DNA of 17,840 nt from JADFOB01 sp046753625 (lineage in GTDB: Bacteria; Planctomycetota; Phycisphaerae; UBA1845), in assembly GCA_046753625.1 (NCBI GenBank), contig JBHHUB010000075.1, forward strand, positions 1 to 17,840, in the 5' to 3' direction. The position numbers and the translations under genes were made by a program. The notes beneath the pieces were generated by a model. That model was not told the DNA's origin and did no database searches. It saw only the letters and a program-made list of their open reading frames with translations. Each line of letters starts with the position of its first letter. Positions within the stretch are counted from its first letter, which is position 1. Positions 6,950-14,290 of the stretch are shown here, in pieces.

Positions 6950-7058
6950 TCCCCTATCGAAATTCCCATCATGTCGTCCACGGCCTGTCCCGGATCGAGT
7001 CGTCAGCCCATGTCGCGCCGGCGGTCTCGCTGGCACATCGACCCCAAAATTCGCAAAA

Positions 7059-7088
7059 ATTCTAAAGTGGGTCATCGCACCGCGTCAA
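7059..7088 (-). promoter_or_regulatory. sigma70-type promoter for the acidic-protein gene
   Basis: Read on the minus strand, TTGACG (7083-7088) is followed by an 18-bp spacer and TAGAAT (7059-7064). Each hexamer matches five of six consensus bases. Transcription would start near 7052, giving a leader of about 100 bases before the ATG at 6949. Confidence 0.6.
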
Positions 7089-7281
7089 GCAGATTTTGTC
7101 CCCCACGGGTGGCGGGGGTCCATGACAATCCCGGCGGGTGCGTCGGACGAATTCTCAACTGCCATCAAGTATGACCACACCCGGATGGCGGTGGCGGGCA
7201 AATGCGCCGCCTTTGCGGCCCCTATGTCCGCCAACCAAGCCATTCGTCGCAAGGTCGGTGGGCGATTCCGGGCGAGCGTCG

Positions 7282-7287
7282 TATAAT
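7282..7287 (+). promoter_or_regulatory. -10 element upstream of the PH-domain gene
   Basis: A perfect TATAAT stands 47 bases before the likely ATG at 7334. I find no recognisable -35 hexamer at 16-18 bp, so it may depend on an activator. Confidence 0.4.
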
Positions 7288-7333
7288 CCCGGATACGGAA
7301 AACGGACGACCCCAAGGTGCGCGGAGTCAGATC

Positions 7334-7987
7334 ATGCAAGATCCAACATCGACGAAGGGTACGGGAAACGTGCAACCGGACCCCGAGAACAGGGCCGGAA
7401 CCAATAGAGCGAACCCCCCCGCTGCCCTACAAGGCGAAGGCGCGCGGCTCACTGAGGCCGCTGGTGATGGCGCGGATCTCGCGCCGGCCGCCGAATCCGA
7501 CATCTGGCGTGGCCGGACGCAGTGGCGGCATTTCAGCGGTCGCATCGGCATTTGGGCGATGGGGAGCATGGCCGGCTTGGGCATACTCTTGCGGCTCTCG
7601 TCGCAGTGGACCTGGATGTCGACGTGGATGGCATTTGGGCTGGGCGTGGGCGTGGCTGTAGTTCTGGCAATCCTTCTCCTGGGCCGCCCGTTTCTCGCCA
7701 TCTTTGGTCGGCGGTACCGGCTGACGAGCCAGCGTCTCTTCATCGAGAAAGGAATCTTGAGCCGAACGATCGACCAGACCGAGCTGATCCGGGTGGATGA
7801 TGTCCGAATATACAAATCCTTGCTGGATCGGTTGTTCGGGCTCGGAACGGTGGTCATCCGATCGACCGATGCCAGCGACGCGGAAATCCGGATTGAGGGC
7901 GTCGCGGACCCGGATGGCGTCGGCGAAACCATCCGGGCTCAAATGCGTGCGATGCGCGGCAAGTCGCTCTTTGTGGAGAGCCTGTAG
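7334..7987 (+). CDS. membrane protein with a bacterial PH (bPH2/YdbS-like) domain
   Basis: A 217-residue inner-membrane protein of the YdbS/DUF304 type. Residues 1-60 are polar and probably disordered. Two membrane segments follow at about 68-88 and 97-124 (WMAFGLGVGVAVVLAILLLG). The C-terminal cytoplasmic domain, 127-205, has the bPH2 pattern: RRYRLTSQRLFIEKGILSR, then ELIRVDDVRIYKSLLDRLFGLGTVVI, ending with the strand that precedes DPDGVGETIRAQM. The ATG at 7334 is chosen over the open frame upstream (from 7202) because GGAG (7323-7326) precedes it by 7 bases and the TATAAT at 7282 lies before it. The role of these proteins is not well defined; they are usually linked to membrane or envelope homeostasis. 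It is divergent from the acidic-protein gene and is followed by a 360-bp spacer. Confidence 0.88.
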   Translation: MQDPTSTKGTGNVQPDPENRAGTNRANPPAALQGEGARLTEAAGDGADLAPAAESDIWRGRTQWRHFSGRIGIWAMGSMAGLGILLRLSSQWTWMSTWMAFGLGVGVAVVLAILLLGRPFLAIFGRRYRLTSQRLFIEKGILSRTIDQTELIRVDDVRIYKSLLDRLFGLGTVVIRSTDASDAEIRIEGVADPDGVGETIRAQMRAMRGKSLFVESL

Positions 7988-8347
7988 CAACCTGCTGGGA
8001 AACCGGCCCTCTCTTGCGGTGCCGGCTTCCGGCCGGTGAAAACGGGCCGCATCGCCCGTCCCATTGGGGTAGCGCGGGCAGAATCATGGGCAAGATGGGG
8101 TCACCGCATTTATTGGCAGGCGGCCAGGGCATCGGCTCCGTGAGGACATCGAGGTCCGCTGGAGCCCAATACGGCTAGGCGTCTCGTAGGAGCGCCAATC
8201 GTCGTGGGACGGCGCCGCGGGACCGCGGACGTCGGTTACGCCGATGTGATCCATGGACCGCCGAACTGGTAAGATCACCGATTCGGTGCTAAAATGGGCA
8301 ACATGGCGCCGCCGGGCGCATGGCTACGACAAGGGCATTGATGGACC
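7988..8347 (+). other. non-coding spacer before the GroES-like gene
   Basis: No credible gene is seen. Near its left end, accggcc (8002-8008) can pair with ggccggt (8031-8037), and an inner gccgg/ccggc hairpin (8021-8025, 8029-8033) is an alternative. Either could end the PH-domain transcript. The rest is GC-rich with a few short palindromes (for example ccgcgg twice near 8217-8230). The right end holds the promoter of the next gene. Confidence 0.5.
8267..8295 (+). promoter_or_regulatory. promoter of the GroES-like gene
   Basis: TGGTAA (8267-8272), a 17-bp spacer, then TAAAAT (8290-8295). The -10 matches five of six consensus bases and the -35 four. The start would be about 8302, leaving a 45-base leader. 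A CIRCE heat-shock operator is not present. Confidence 0.45.
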
Positions 8348-8668
8348 ATGGCGGATCGCACCAAGAAAAAAGATACGCAGCTTGAGACCGTGGAACCGCT
8401 CGGCCCGCGCGTCCTGATACGCAAGGACGAGGACAAAAAGGTCACCAAGGGCGGGATCGAGCTGCCGGATTCGATCGAGATTCCGACGATCACCGGGCGG
8501 ATCGTTTCCGTCTCGACCCAGGTGGAAAACGACGACGATTTTCGTGTTCTCCAGTACGATCGGGTGCTGTTCAATCCCAAGAACGCGATCCCGGTGGAGT
8601 TCGACGCGGGCAACTGCCTGTATGTCGTCCCCATGGAGGACGTTGTGGCCGTGTTTCGCAAGAGCTGA
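8348..8668 (+). CDS. GroES-like co-chaperonin (Cpn10 family) without adjacent groEL
   Basis: A 106-residue protein with the Cpn10 layout. A short basic, polar N-terminal extension precedes the first strand, PLGPRVLIRKDE (17-28). The mobile-loop region is KVTKGGIELPDS (31-42), with the family's GGIxLP motif, followed by TGRIVSVS. The C-terminal strands end VVPMEDVVAVFRKS. GroES caps GroEL and is normally encoded next to it, but no groEL follows here. The roof region is diverged: the usual GNGR-type loop and the VKVGD segment are replaced by VENDDDFRVLQYDRV. It may be a specialised paralogue. An upstream ATG at 8341 with aaggg opens only a 14-codon reading frame. The ATG at 8348 is supported by family alignment. 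A gene for a BtpA-family protein follows after 29 bases. Confidence 0.82.
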   Translation: MADRTKKKDTQLETVEPLGPRVLIRKDEDKKVTKGGIELPDSIEIPTITGRIVSVSTQVENDDDFRVLQYDRVLFNPKNAIPVEFDAGNCLYVVPMEDVVAVFRKS

Positions 8669-8697
8669 CGGCTGGCCGACGGAGGAATCCAACCGGT

Positions 8698-9507
8698 TTG
8701 AAGCCGTCCGACGATAGCCCCATGATCCATTTGCCCTCGCCCGCCCTAATCGGCGTCATACACCTGCCCGCGCTGCCCGGCACGCCGAGACATCAGCTTC
8801 CCATCGATGAGATTCTCGATCGCGCACGGGAGGACGCCCGTTGTTTGGAGGCGTGCGGCTTTGACGCCGTGATCATCGAGAATTATGGGGACGCGCCGTT
8901 TCACGCGGATCGGATCGGGCCGGCAAGCGTCGCGGCGATGGCCGTGGTGGCGCGGCAGGTAATCGCCGAAACGTCGCTCGCCGTGGGGATCAACGCCTTG
9001 CGCAACGATGCTGAAGCGGCCATGGGTATCGCGGCGTCCGTCTCGGCGATGTTCGTTCGCGTCAACGTGCATTGCGGCGTGTATGCGACGGATCAAGGAG
9101 TGATTCAAGGGCAAGCGGATCGCACGCTGCGCTACCGCAAACGGCTCGGGTCCAAGGTGGCCGTGTTTGCCGATGTTCACGTCAAGCATGCGACTCCACT
9201 GGGCGCATCGAACCTTGAGTGTGCTGCCAAGGACGCAGCGTATCGGGGATTGGCCGACGCACTGATCGTGACGGGGCCGGCGACCGGAGCTCCGGTGGAT
9301 GCCGAGGATCTTAGCAGTGTTCGTGAGGCCGTGCCGGATCGGCGCGTATTCGTTGGAAGCGGCGCGACGGTCGAAACCGTCGGTAGCCTCCTGCATTTGT
9401 GCAGCGGAGTCATTGTGGGATCGTCCATCAAGATCGACGGTCGACCGGAGCATCCTGTGGACCGCGAGCGGGCGAGGGCGTTCGTCGCCGCCGCGGGCCG
9501 GGATTAG
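8698..9507 (+). CDS. BtpA/SgcQ family TIM-barrel protein
   Basis: This matches the BtpA/SgcQ family. The N-terminal motif IGVIHLPALPGTP (18-30) is diagnostic, followed by GFDAVIIENYGDAPF, the central AVGINALRNDA, VRVNVHCGVYATDQGVIQGQA (120-140), and DALIVTGPATGAPVD near 188-201. A TIM barrel is the expected fold. Cyanobacterial BtpA affects photosystem I accumulation, and E. coli SgcQ lies in a sugar operon, but the reaction is not established and nothing here implies photosynthesis. TTG 8698 gives 269 residues with GGAGG (8681-8685) 12 bases upstream. ATG 8722 gives 261 residues without a Shine-Dalgarno. Either is possible. It sits between the GroES-like and LD-carboxypeptidase genes in one probable operon, with 29 and 6 bases between stop and next start. 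Confidence 0.88.
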   Translation: MKPSDDSPMIHLPSPALIGVIHLPALPGTPRHQLPIDEILDRAREDARCLEACGFDAVIIENYGDAPFHADRIGPASVAAMAVVARQVIAETSLAVGINALRNDAEAAMGIAASVSAMFVRVNVHCGVYATDQGVIQGQADRTLRYRKRLGSKVAVFADVHVKHATPLGASNLECAAKDAAYRGLADALIVTGPATGAPVDAEDLSSVREAVPDRRVFVGSGATVETVGSLLHLCSGVIVGSSIKIDGRPEHPVDRERARAFVAAAGRD

Positions 9508-9513
9508 GCCCTG

Positions 9514-10566
9514 ATGGACCTGCCCAGCATCCATCTCGCAGCGCCGGCGGGTTCCTGCCGGTCCTTTCTAGCCGACCCGGATATTCAATCGATCGAGCGA
9601 CTGATCGAGTTGGTTCAGGAGGGGGTCGGTCCGGGGTACCGCGTGACGTTGACCCCGGCTCTGTTTGATTTCGAGGAGCTGGATCAATCCTGTGGACGGC
9701 GTGACGACCCGGAGCGCGCGGCCGACCTCGAGAAGGCGTTGGCTGACGATCGCACGGCCGCAATCGTGGTGATCCGCGGCGGAGCGTGGCTGACCCGAAT
9801 TCTGCCGCGAATCGATTTCGAGGTTTTGGCAAATCGAACGCGACCGGTGACGGTGATCGGCTTCAGCGAGATCACAACCCTGGTCAACATCGTGGCGGGC
9901 TATCGGCAGGGCGTGGGCATCTACGACATTTCGCCGGCGTTTTTCCCATACAGCCTGCGTCAGTACGCTCGAAGCCGGGCATCCGACGACGGGCTGAACG
10001 GCATGACTCCGAAGGCCTGGGCACGATCCAGATTCTTGGATGAGTTTCGAGGATTCTTTCGCGATGTCGTTTCGATGATTCAGGGCCGCGGATCTTCGCG
10101 GTCCGTCACGGTGCGGCTACGTCGCGGTCGGTTGGAAGACGAAACGGAGCTGGCATTTGTCGGTGGGAATCTGTCGGTGTTTCCGGCGCTGTTGTGTCCG
10201 CGATACGAGCGATTTGCCGACCCGCGGGGTTGCTGGGTCGCGCTCGAGGACTTCAACGACCGGATGAGCCGGCATGACCGCTGGCTGGCACACCTGACGC
10301 TCGCCGGATTCTGGGATCGCTGTGAGGGCGTCCTGCTTGGGGATTTCCATGAAGGCACGACCCCGCTTACGGAGGCGATGCTCGACCTGCTGACGTATCA
10401 TCTTCCGACTGGATGGGACAAGCCGGTGGCGGTGACCGATTCGATCGGCCACATCTGGCCCATGGCACCGCTTCCGCTGCGAACGGCTCTGACGGCTCGT
10501 TCGATCGGCGAGGGTCGGTATGAGCTGACCTGGCCGACGGATCCCGCCGCTGGGCGTCACGATTGA
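9514..10566 (+). CDS. LD-carboxypeptidase (peptidase family S66)
   Basis: S66 enzymes remove the terminal D-Ala from L,D-linked murein tetrapeptides in the cytoplasm during cell-wall recycling. MccF, which inactivates microcin C, belongs to the same family. The 350-residue protein keeps the S66 landmarks: IRGGAWLTRILPRID (87-101), the nucleophile in GFSE (S118), GGNLS (217-221), the acidic triad member in ALED (E245), and the histidine in SIGH (H313). GFSE replaces the commoner G-[YF]-S-D, and the segment between Ser and Glu is longer than in Pseudomonas LdcA (127 against 102 residues). The substrate may therefore differ from the standard muropeptide. No signal peptide is seen, fitting a cytoplasmic enzyme. 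The start ATG is 6 bases after the BtpA-family stop, so translation may be coupled. Confidence 0.86.
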   Translation: MDLPSIHLAAPAGSCRSFLADPDIQSIERLIELVQEGVGPGYRVTLTPALFDFEELDQSCGRRDDPERAADLEKALADDRTAAIVVIRGGAWLTRILPRIDFEVLANRTRPVTVIGFSEITTLVNIVAGYRQGVGIYDISPAFFPYSLRQYARSRASDDGLNGMTPKAWARSRFLDEFRGFFRDVVSMIQGRGSSRSVTVRLRRGRLEDETELAFVGGNLSVFPALLCPRYERFADPRGCWVALEDFNDRMSRHDRWLAHLTLAGFWDRCEGVLLGDFHEGTTPLTEAMLDLLTYHLPTGWDKPVAVTDSIGHIWPMAPLPLRTALTARSIGEGRYELTWPTDPAAGRHD

Positions 10567-10863
10567 GACACTTCATCGCCGGACCTCTCTTCACCAGGGC
10601 AGGCGGGCTTCCGCGCCCGGCCCCGGGAGGGCTGAATCAAGCCGACCGGGGATGGTCCGATCACCCGGCAGGCGGCTTCTTGGGGCCCCCAAAACCATGA
10701 CAGGGACGGATCAGCGGGCGGGGCTCCGCGCACGGGCGGGCGGCGGAATCCTCGCGGACACAAGGCCGGCAACTGCAAACTACCACTCCTACATAGTTTA
10801 CGGCATTCTTCTGGAGTTCTACCAGGGGACGCATCGTTGGCACGCCGCCCCAAAAAAGGTCAG

Positions 10864-10901
10864 TGACACGCGTTGTCATCGGGCACGGATACTGGTAAGG
10901 T
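10864..10901 (+). promoter_or_regulatory. promoter with overlapping inverted repeat upstream of the HTH gene
   Basis: TTGTCA (10873-10878), a 17-bp spacer, and TAAGGT (10896-10901) form a plausible sigma70 promoter. The inverted repeat TGACA-N5-TGTCA (10864-10878) has its right arm inside the -35 hexamer, the position expected for a repressor operator. Confidence 0.45.
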
Positions 10902-10944
10902 ATGCCTGATGGCGGCAGGCAACGCGGGTTGGGTTAGAGCGTCT

Positions 10945-10961
10945 CGGGAACGATTTTCCCG
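10945..10961 (+). promoter_or_regulatory. inverted repeat in the HTH-gene leader
   Basis: Arms cgggaa (10945-10950) and ttcccg (10956-10961) flank a 5-base centre. It lies between the predicted transcription start and the ATG at 11007. It may be a leader hairpin or a second protein-binding site. Confidence 0.35.
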
Positions 10962-11006
10962 TCAGGTGAACGAAAACGGATCTAGGGGAGATTGGAGAAA
11001 AAGGCT

Positions 11007-11360
11007 ATGGCAAATCAGATCGGTGCTAGTTCGGATTTCACGGAGACGCTGGCCATTCACGTAGCGCTTAAAGCCGCGGTCAAATCGAAGCAGTTTGATT
11101 CCAACCTGGCTGTGAAGAAGGCGGCCCAAAAGCTCTGCAAGGAAATGGAAAGTGAGAAATCCATCTTCGGCCGACAGGTGAAAATGATCAAGCTGATGCA
11201 GAAGGGGGCCAGCGTGGCCGATCTCGGGCGAAAGCTGAAGACGTCTCGCCGCACCCTATTCCGCTACCTCAACTATCTTGAGGATGCCGGCATCAACATC
11301 AAGCTGGAAAACAACAAGTACCACGTTGACAAGGGCGTGTTGAAAATGCTCAGAGGCTAG
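11007..11360 (+). CDS. small helix-turn-helix (winged-helix-like) DNA-binding protein
   Basis: A 117-residue basic protein. The ATG at 11007 has GGAGA (10994-10998) 8 bases upstream; a TTG at 10992 in the same frame lies on that ribosome-binding site and is unlikely to be used. Residues 1-55 are helical and Lys/Ala-rich. Residues about 56-105 form a helix-turn-helix, with GASVADLGRKLKTSRRTLFRYL placing the recognition helix at about 80-92, followed by a short wing, INIKLENNKYHVD. The pattern resembles DeoR/HTH_11-type domains, but there is no effector domain, so it is probably a small regulator or nucleoid-associated factor. Its targets are unknown. An inverted repeat over its own -35 would fit autoregulation. 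It converges on rnpA across a strong shared hairpin. Confidence 0.82.
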   Translation: MANQIGASSDFTETLAIHVALKAAVKSKQFDSNLAVKKAAQKLCKEMESEKSIFGRQVKMIKLMQKGASVADLGRKLKTSRRTLFRYLNYLEDAGINIKLENNKYHVDKGVLKMLRG

Positions 11361-11428
11361 CACACCCGCACGCGGCCTCAGACCGGCCAGCCCGCAAATG
11401 GGCGAACCGGGTCGGCATCGCGCAGCGG

Positions 11429-11459
11429 GGGGCGGTGGCGCGTCACGCGTCACCGCCCC
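11429..11459. terminator. strong bidirectional hairpin between the HTH gene and rnpA
   Basis: The arm ggggcggtg (11429-11437) pairs with caccgcccc (11451-11459). The stem continues inward, through a G-T wobble, with cgcg (11439-11442) and cgcg (11446-11449), around a 3-base loop: about 14 pairs in all. It abuts the rnpA stop at 11460-11462. It lacks a long T-tract on either side, but its stability and convergent position suggest a shared transcript end. Confidence 0.7.
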
Positions 11460-11846
11460 TTACGCGTGCCCCTTTCGCCGATCCAGTTTTCGCGCCGCTT
11501 TCTTGATCAACCCCGGCAACCCTTCGATCACGGCCGCCGCATCGGCGCACGCCTGCGGTTTGGCGACCACAACAATATCAAGCCCCTCGGGGAATCCCCC
11601 CTTCTGCGTCCGAAAGGCCTCGCGAATCCAGCGGCGCACGCGGTTGCGTTGGATGGCATTGCCCACACGCCGCCCGACACTGCGCCCCAACCGCGACCAG
11701 TCGAGTTCGTTGGCCGCAACATAAACGACGAGTTGCCGATCGGAGGCCGTGCATTTCGCGGCGAACACGCGCGCGAAATCCTCCCGCTGGCGGAGACGCT
11801 CGCGCCGCCGGAATCGCTGATCGACTTGGCGCGGCAGCGGCGTCAT
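11460..11846 (-). CDS. rnpA: ribonuclease P protein component
   Basis: RnpA binds the catalytic RNase P RNA and helps cleave the 5' leader of pre-tRNA. The 128-residue basic protein has the N-terminal RLRQREDFARVF (17-28) and the RNR signature GNAIQRNRVRRWIREAFR (62-79). The C-terminal part, LDIVVVAKPQA followed by helix AAVIEGLPGLIKKAARKL, fits the family fold. Length is normal. rpmH, usually just upstream, is absent: the 167 bases between this start and the MMPL stop contain no L34-like frame. No yidD or yidC follows either, since the downstream neighbour is convergent. The ATG at 11846 is the first start after an in-frame stop; the open frame between them has no standard start codon. Confidence 0.96.
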   Translation of the reverse strand: MTPLPRQVDQRFRRRERLRQREDFARVFAAKCTASDRQLVVYVAANELDWSRLGRSVGRRVGNAIQRNRVRRWIREAFRTQKGGFPEGLDIVVVAKPQACADAAAVIEGLPGLIKKAARKLDRRKGHA

Positions 11847-12013
11847 GGTGGGGTACGCATCTCCGGTCTGTCGCCTCTTCGTCGTCGACCGTTTCCCAAG
11901 CTCTTCAATGATGATCTCAACGCGAGCCCGACGGACTTAGTGCTGCATCAAGCTTGCTATGATGGGTAGACTCGGCCACACGGCCTACTCATCGAATCCG
12001 CCTTGGCGAAACA

Positions 12014-14290
12014 CTAACGCCCGCCACCGTCATCTGCGGCATCGCGACTCTTGGATCCTCGACTCAAGAGCAGAATCAGCGACGGCACCAGTACCGGGCG
12101 CACCACGAAGGTATCCAACAGAATGCCCAGTGCAAATGCCACGGCGAATTGCTTCATCACGATCAGCGAGGCCGAGAGCAGCGATGCAAACGTGGCCGCC
12201 ATGATCAAACCGCAACTGCTGACGACCTTGCCCGTCTTGCGCACGGCCCGTTCGACCGCCTCTTCGGGCGGATGGAGCCGGCGTTCCTCGCCGATGCGCG
12301 TGGCAACCAGGATATTGTAATCCTGCCCCAAGCTCATGATGATGATAAACAGCAAAAAATCGATCTGCCAGTTCAACCCGCTCAATCCGTACCGCAGCTC
12401 AAAGACGATCAGGCTTGCGCCGTACGTGGCCGAGTAGGTCAGCAGCGTCGCGCCGACGAGCACCAGCGATTGCGGAATCGACCCGATGATCGCGAGCAAG
12501 ATGATGAAGATCAAGACCGTCGCGCCACCGGCGACGACGCGAAAGTCGCGGCGGCGCAGCTCGCGCATGTCGCGGTAGGTGGCCGTCTCGCCGCAGATCA
12601 GAATCGCCGGTCGTGTCGCATCGGACGCCTGGGCCAGCCCGGATTCACCAAGCGCCGCTATCGCCAGGGCTTGAATCTTCGGCAACAGGTCCATCGCCTC
12701 CGCGGACCGGGGCGGCAGGGCCAATCCCAGATCGACGCGGACCACGTGGCCGGACCGCCCGAGGTAGGCGTCGCGAGCCAGCCGGTCCGTCAGGCTCTGC
12801 ACGATTCCCGTAGGCTGCGCGTCGGACGCGCCGGCGCTCCCTTTTCGGCGCTCGACGCCCAACGGATCGCGCAGATCTCTTTGGTACAGCAGCGGTAGTT
12901 CTTGTGACAAGCGATCGTGGAGCAGGTCGACGAAGGTTTGCATCTGGGCGATGCTTTTCTCCGCATCCACGCGTGATCCCACGTCGGTCAGGAGCGACAG
13001 CTCGCTGACGCCGTCGGCGCCGAAGAACTTCTCCTGATAAAGTCGGGCGCCTCGAACCAGCGAGGTATCTGCGGGGTACTCATCGAGTGCGTCGAACAGC
13101 GGCTCCGCCCGTGCACCAATCAACGTCAGCGGCGCCAAAAGAACCAGCGTGGCCAGTGGACCGAACACCGGGTGCCGAACCACAAAACGCGCGATCGCCG
13201 ACCAGGCGCGGCTGTCTTCGCTCAGAGGGATACCCCGAACCCGCGGCCAGAACAAGGCATGGCCGACGAGCTGCAGGAGCGAAGGAACCAGCGTCACAAC
13301 GGCAAAGGTGGCGATGCAAATAGCGATCGCGATGGTCGGTCCGGACGTGTACAAGTCGCGATTGTCCGCCAGGATTAACACCGCCAGAGCGGCCGCATTG
13401 GTTCCGGCGCTGGCCAGAATAGCGCCACCCGTTTGGGCGAGCGAGGCTTCGACGGCATCGCCCATACCCAAACCGTCGCTGAGTTTCTCACGAAGGCGTG
13501 AGAAAAGAAACAGGCAATAGTCGACGCCGGATCCTACAAGAATCACGATGATGAACATCTGCACCAGACCGTTGAGGGGCAGCCCCATCGTCGCCGCCCA
13601 GCCAAGCAACCCCAGCACGAGCAACAACGATACACCGATCGTGGCGACCGGCAGCAGCATGGCGATGGGGCTCTTGTAGATAACCAGCAGAATCACCATG
13701 ACCGCCACGAAGGCCCAAACCGTAGTGAGATCGACGTCTCGCTTGGCATTGGCGTCGAGCAATTCGCCCAGAATGGCGGATCCGGTAAGCTCCACCTGTA
13801 TCCCGGGTTCGAATTGGATTTCCCCGAGTATCCGCTGAATCTCGCGGACGCGGTTGACGCTACTTTGGGTCAGCGGAGCGGCGGGAAGATCGACCACGAT
13901 CATCGCGGCGGCGTGGTTCCTCGTTTCGAGAATCGGCCGCAAGTACGGCTGAACCGCAGTCGCATGAACCGTCCACTTAAGCCGTTCGGCCTGCCCAACG
14001 AGTTGACCGGCCAGCTCGTCCAGATGAATCCGATCCGAGTCGGTGAGGCCGGCTTCGCGAAACGCGACGATCGCGGCGGTGGCAAGGGGGGCACGCCCGG
14101 GAAACTCCCGACGAAGCAAACCCTGCGCGCGCACCGATGGGCAGGAATCCGGAAGGAACCCCGTATCGTCGTCGGCCAGCAAAGTCGACACGCGCGGCGC
14201 GGGAAGCCAGACCGCCAGGGCCACAACCGGCCAGCCTATGACCCACATCCAATGGGTATTGGTGACAAACCTTGCCCAGCGTTTCATCAT
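12014..14290 (-). CDS. MMPL/RND-superfamily transporter
   Basis: A 758-residue inner-membrane exporter of the MMPL type, proton-driven and typically moving lipids, hopanoids or other hydrophobic cargo to the outer envelope. The protein has the duplicated RND layout. TM1 (about 12-30) is followed by a periplasmic domain (to about 185), then a block of five helices carrying GSGVDYCLFLFSRLR (D257-Y258). A second TM1-like helix near 370-390, a second periplasmic domain and a last five-helix block carry LGQDYNILVATRI (D657-Y658). These two Asp-Tyr pairs match the proton-relay pairs known in MmpL3. The C-terminus is short and polar (DAADDGGGR). Either of two adjacent ATGs (14290 or 14287) can start it; no strong Shine-Dalgarno is seen. 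No periplasmic adaptor or outer-membrane partner is nearby, as is usual for MMPL proteins. It reads towards rnpA. Confidence 0.93.
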   Translation of the reverse strand: MMKRWARFVTNTHWMWVIGWPVVALAVWLPAPRVSTLLADDDTGFLPDSCPSVRAQGLLRREFPGRAPLATAAIVAFREAGLTDSDRIHLDELAGQLVGQAERLKWTVHATAVQPYLRPILETRNHAAAMIVVDLPAAPLTQSSVNRVREIQRILGEIQFEPGIQVELTGSAILGELLDANAKRDVDLTTVWAFVAVMVILLVIYKSPIAMLLPVATIGVSLLLVLGLLGWAATMGLPLNGLVQMFIIVILVGSGVDYCLFLFSRLREKLSDGLGMGDAVEASLAQTGGAILASAGTNAAALAVLILADNRDLYTSGPTIAIAICIATFAVVTLVPSLLQLVGHALFWPRVRGIPLSEDSRAWSAIARFVVRHPVFGPLATLVLLAPLTLIGARAEPLFDALDEYPADTSLVRGARLYQEKFFGADGVSELSLLTDVGSRVDAEKSIAQMQTFVDLLHDRLSQELPLLYQRDLRDPLGVERRKGSAGASDAQPTGIVQSLTDRLARDAYLGRSGHVVRVDLGLALPPRSAEAMDLLPKIQALAIAALGESGLAQASDATRPAILICGETATYRDMRELRRRDFRVVAGGATVLIFIILLAIIGSIPQSLVLVGATLLTYSATYGASLIVFELRYGLSGLNWQIDFLLFIIIMSLGQDYNILVATRIGEERRLHPPEEAVERAVRKTGKVVSSCGLIMAATFASLLSASLIVMKQFAVAFALGILLDTFVVRPVLVPSLILLLSRGSKSRDAADDGGGR

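Larger units (their letters stand above)
10567..11006 (+). other. non-coding spacer with the HTH-gene promoter at its right end
   Basis: No convincing gene is seen in 440 bases. A 5-bp hairpin, cgggc/gcccg (10604-10608, 10615-10619), lies 37 bases after the carboxypeptidase stop and could help termination. The middle is very GC-rich with repeated gggcggg strings. Around 10775-10830 the composition turns markedly AT-richer. An A6 run stands at 10853-10858. The promoter and two inverted repeats of the next gene lie in 10864-10961. Confidence 0.5.

Noticed and set aside
7085..7243. 52-codon minus-strand frame with a faint helix-turn-helix look (HLPATAIRVWSYL)
   Set aside because: It ends inside the acidic gene's promoter, has no ribosome-binding site and no complete domain. 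It could be a decayed fragment but cannot be supported.
8266..8292. Possible CIRCE heat-shock operator before the GroES-like gene
   Set aside because: Only cggtgctaa resembles the right half-site. The left half at the required 9-bp spacing does not match.
8341..8385. ATG at 8341 preceded by aaggg
   Set aside because: It opens a 14-codon frame overlapping the GroES-like start in another frame. Family alignment requires the ATG at 8348.
10661..10879. 72-codon minus-strand ORF in the spacer after the S66 gene
   Set aside because: There is no family resemblance, the composition changes along it, and its 5' end lies on the inverted repeat and -35 of the HTH gene.
11847..12013. Search for rpmH upstream of rnpA
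   Set aside because: The three minus-strand frames give only a 12-codon ORF and an Arg-rich tail without L34 sequence. The rnpA frame itself has no earlier start codon.
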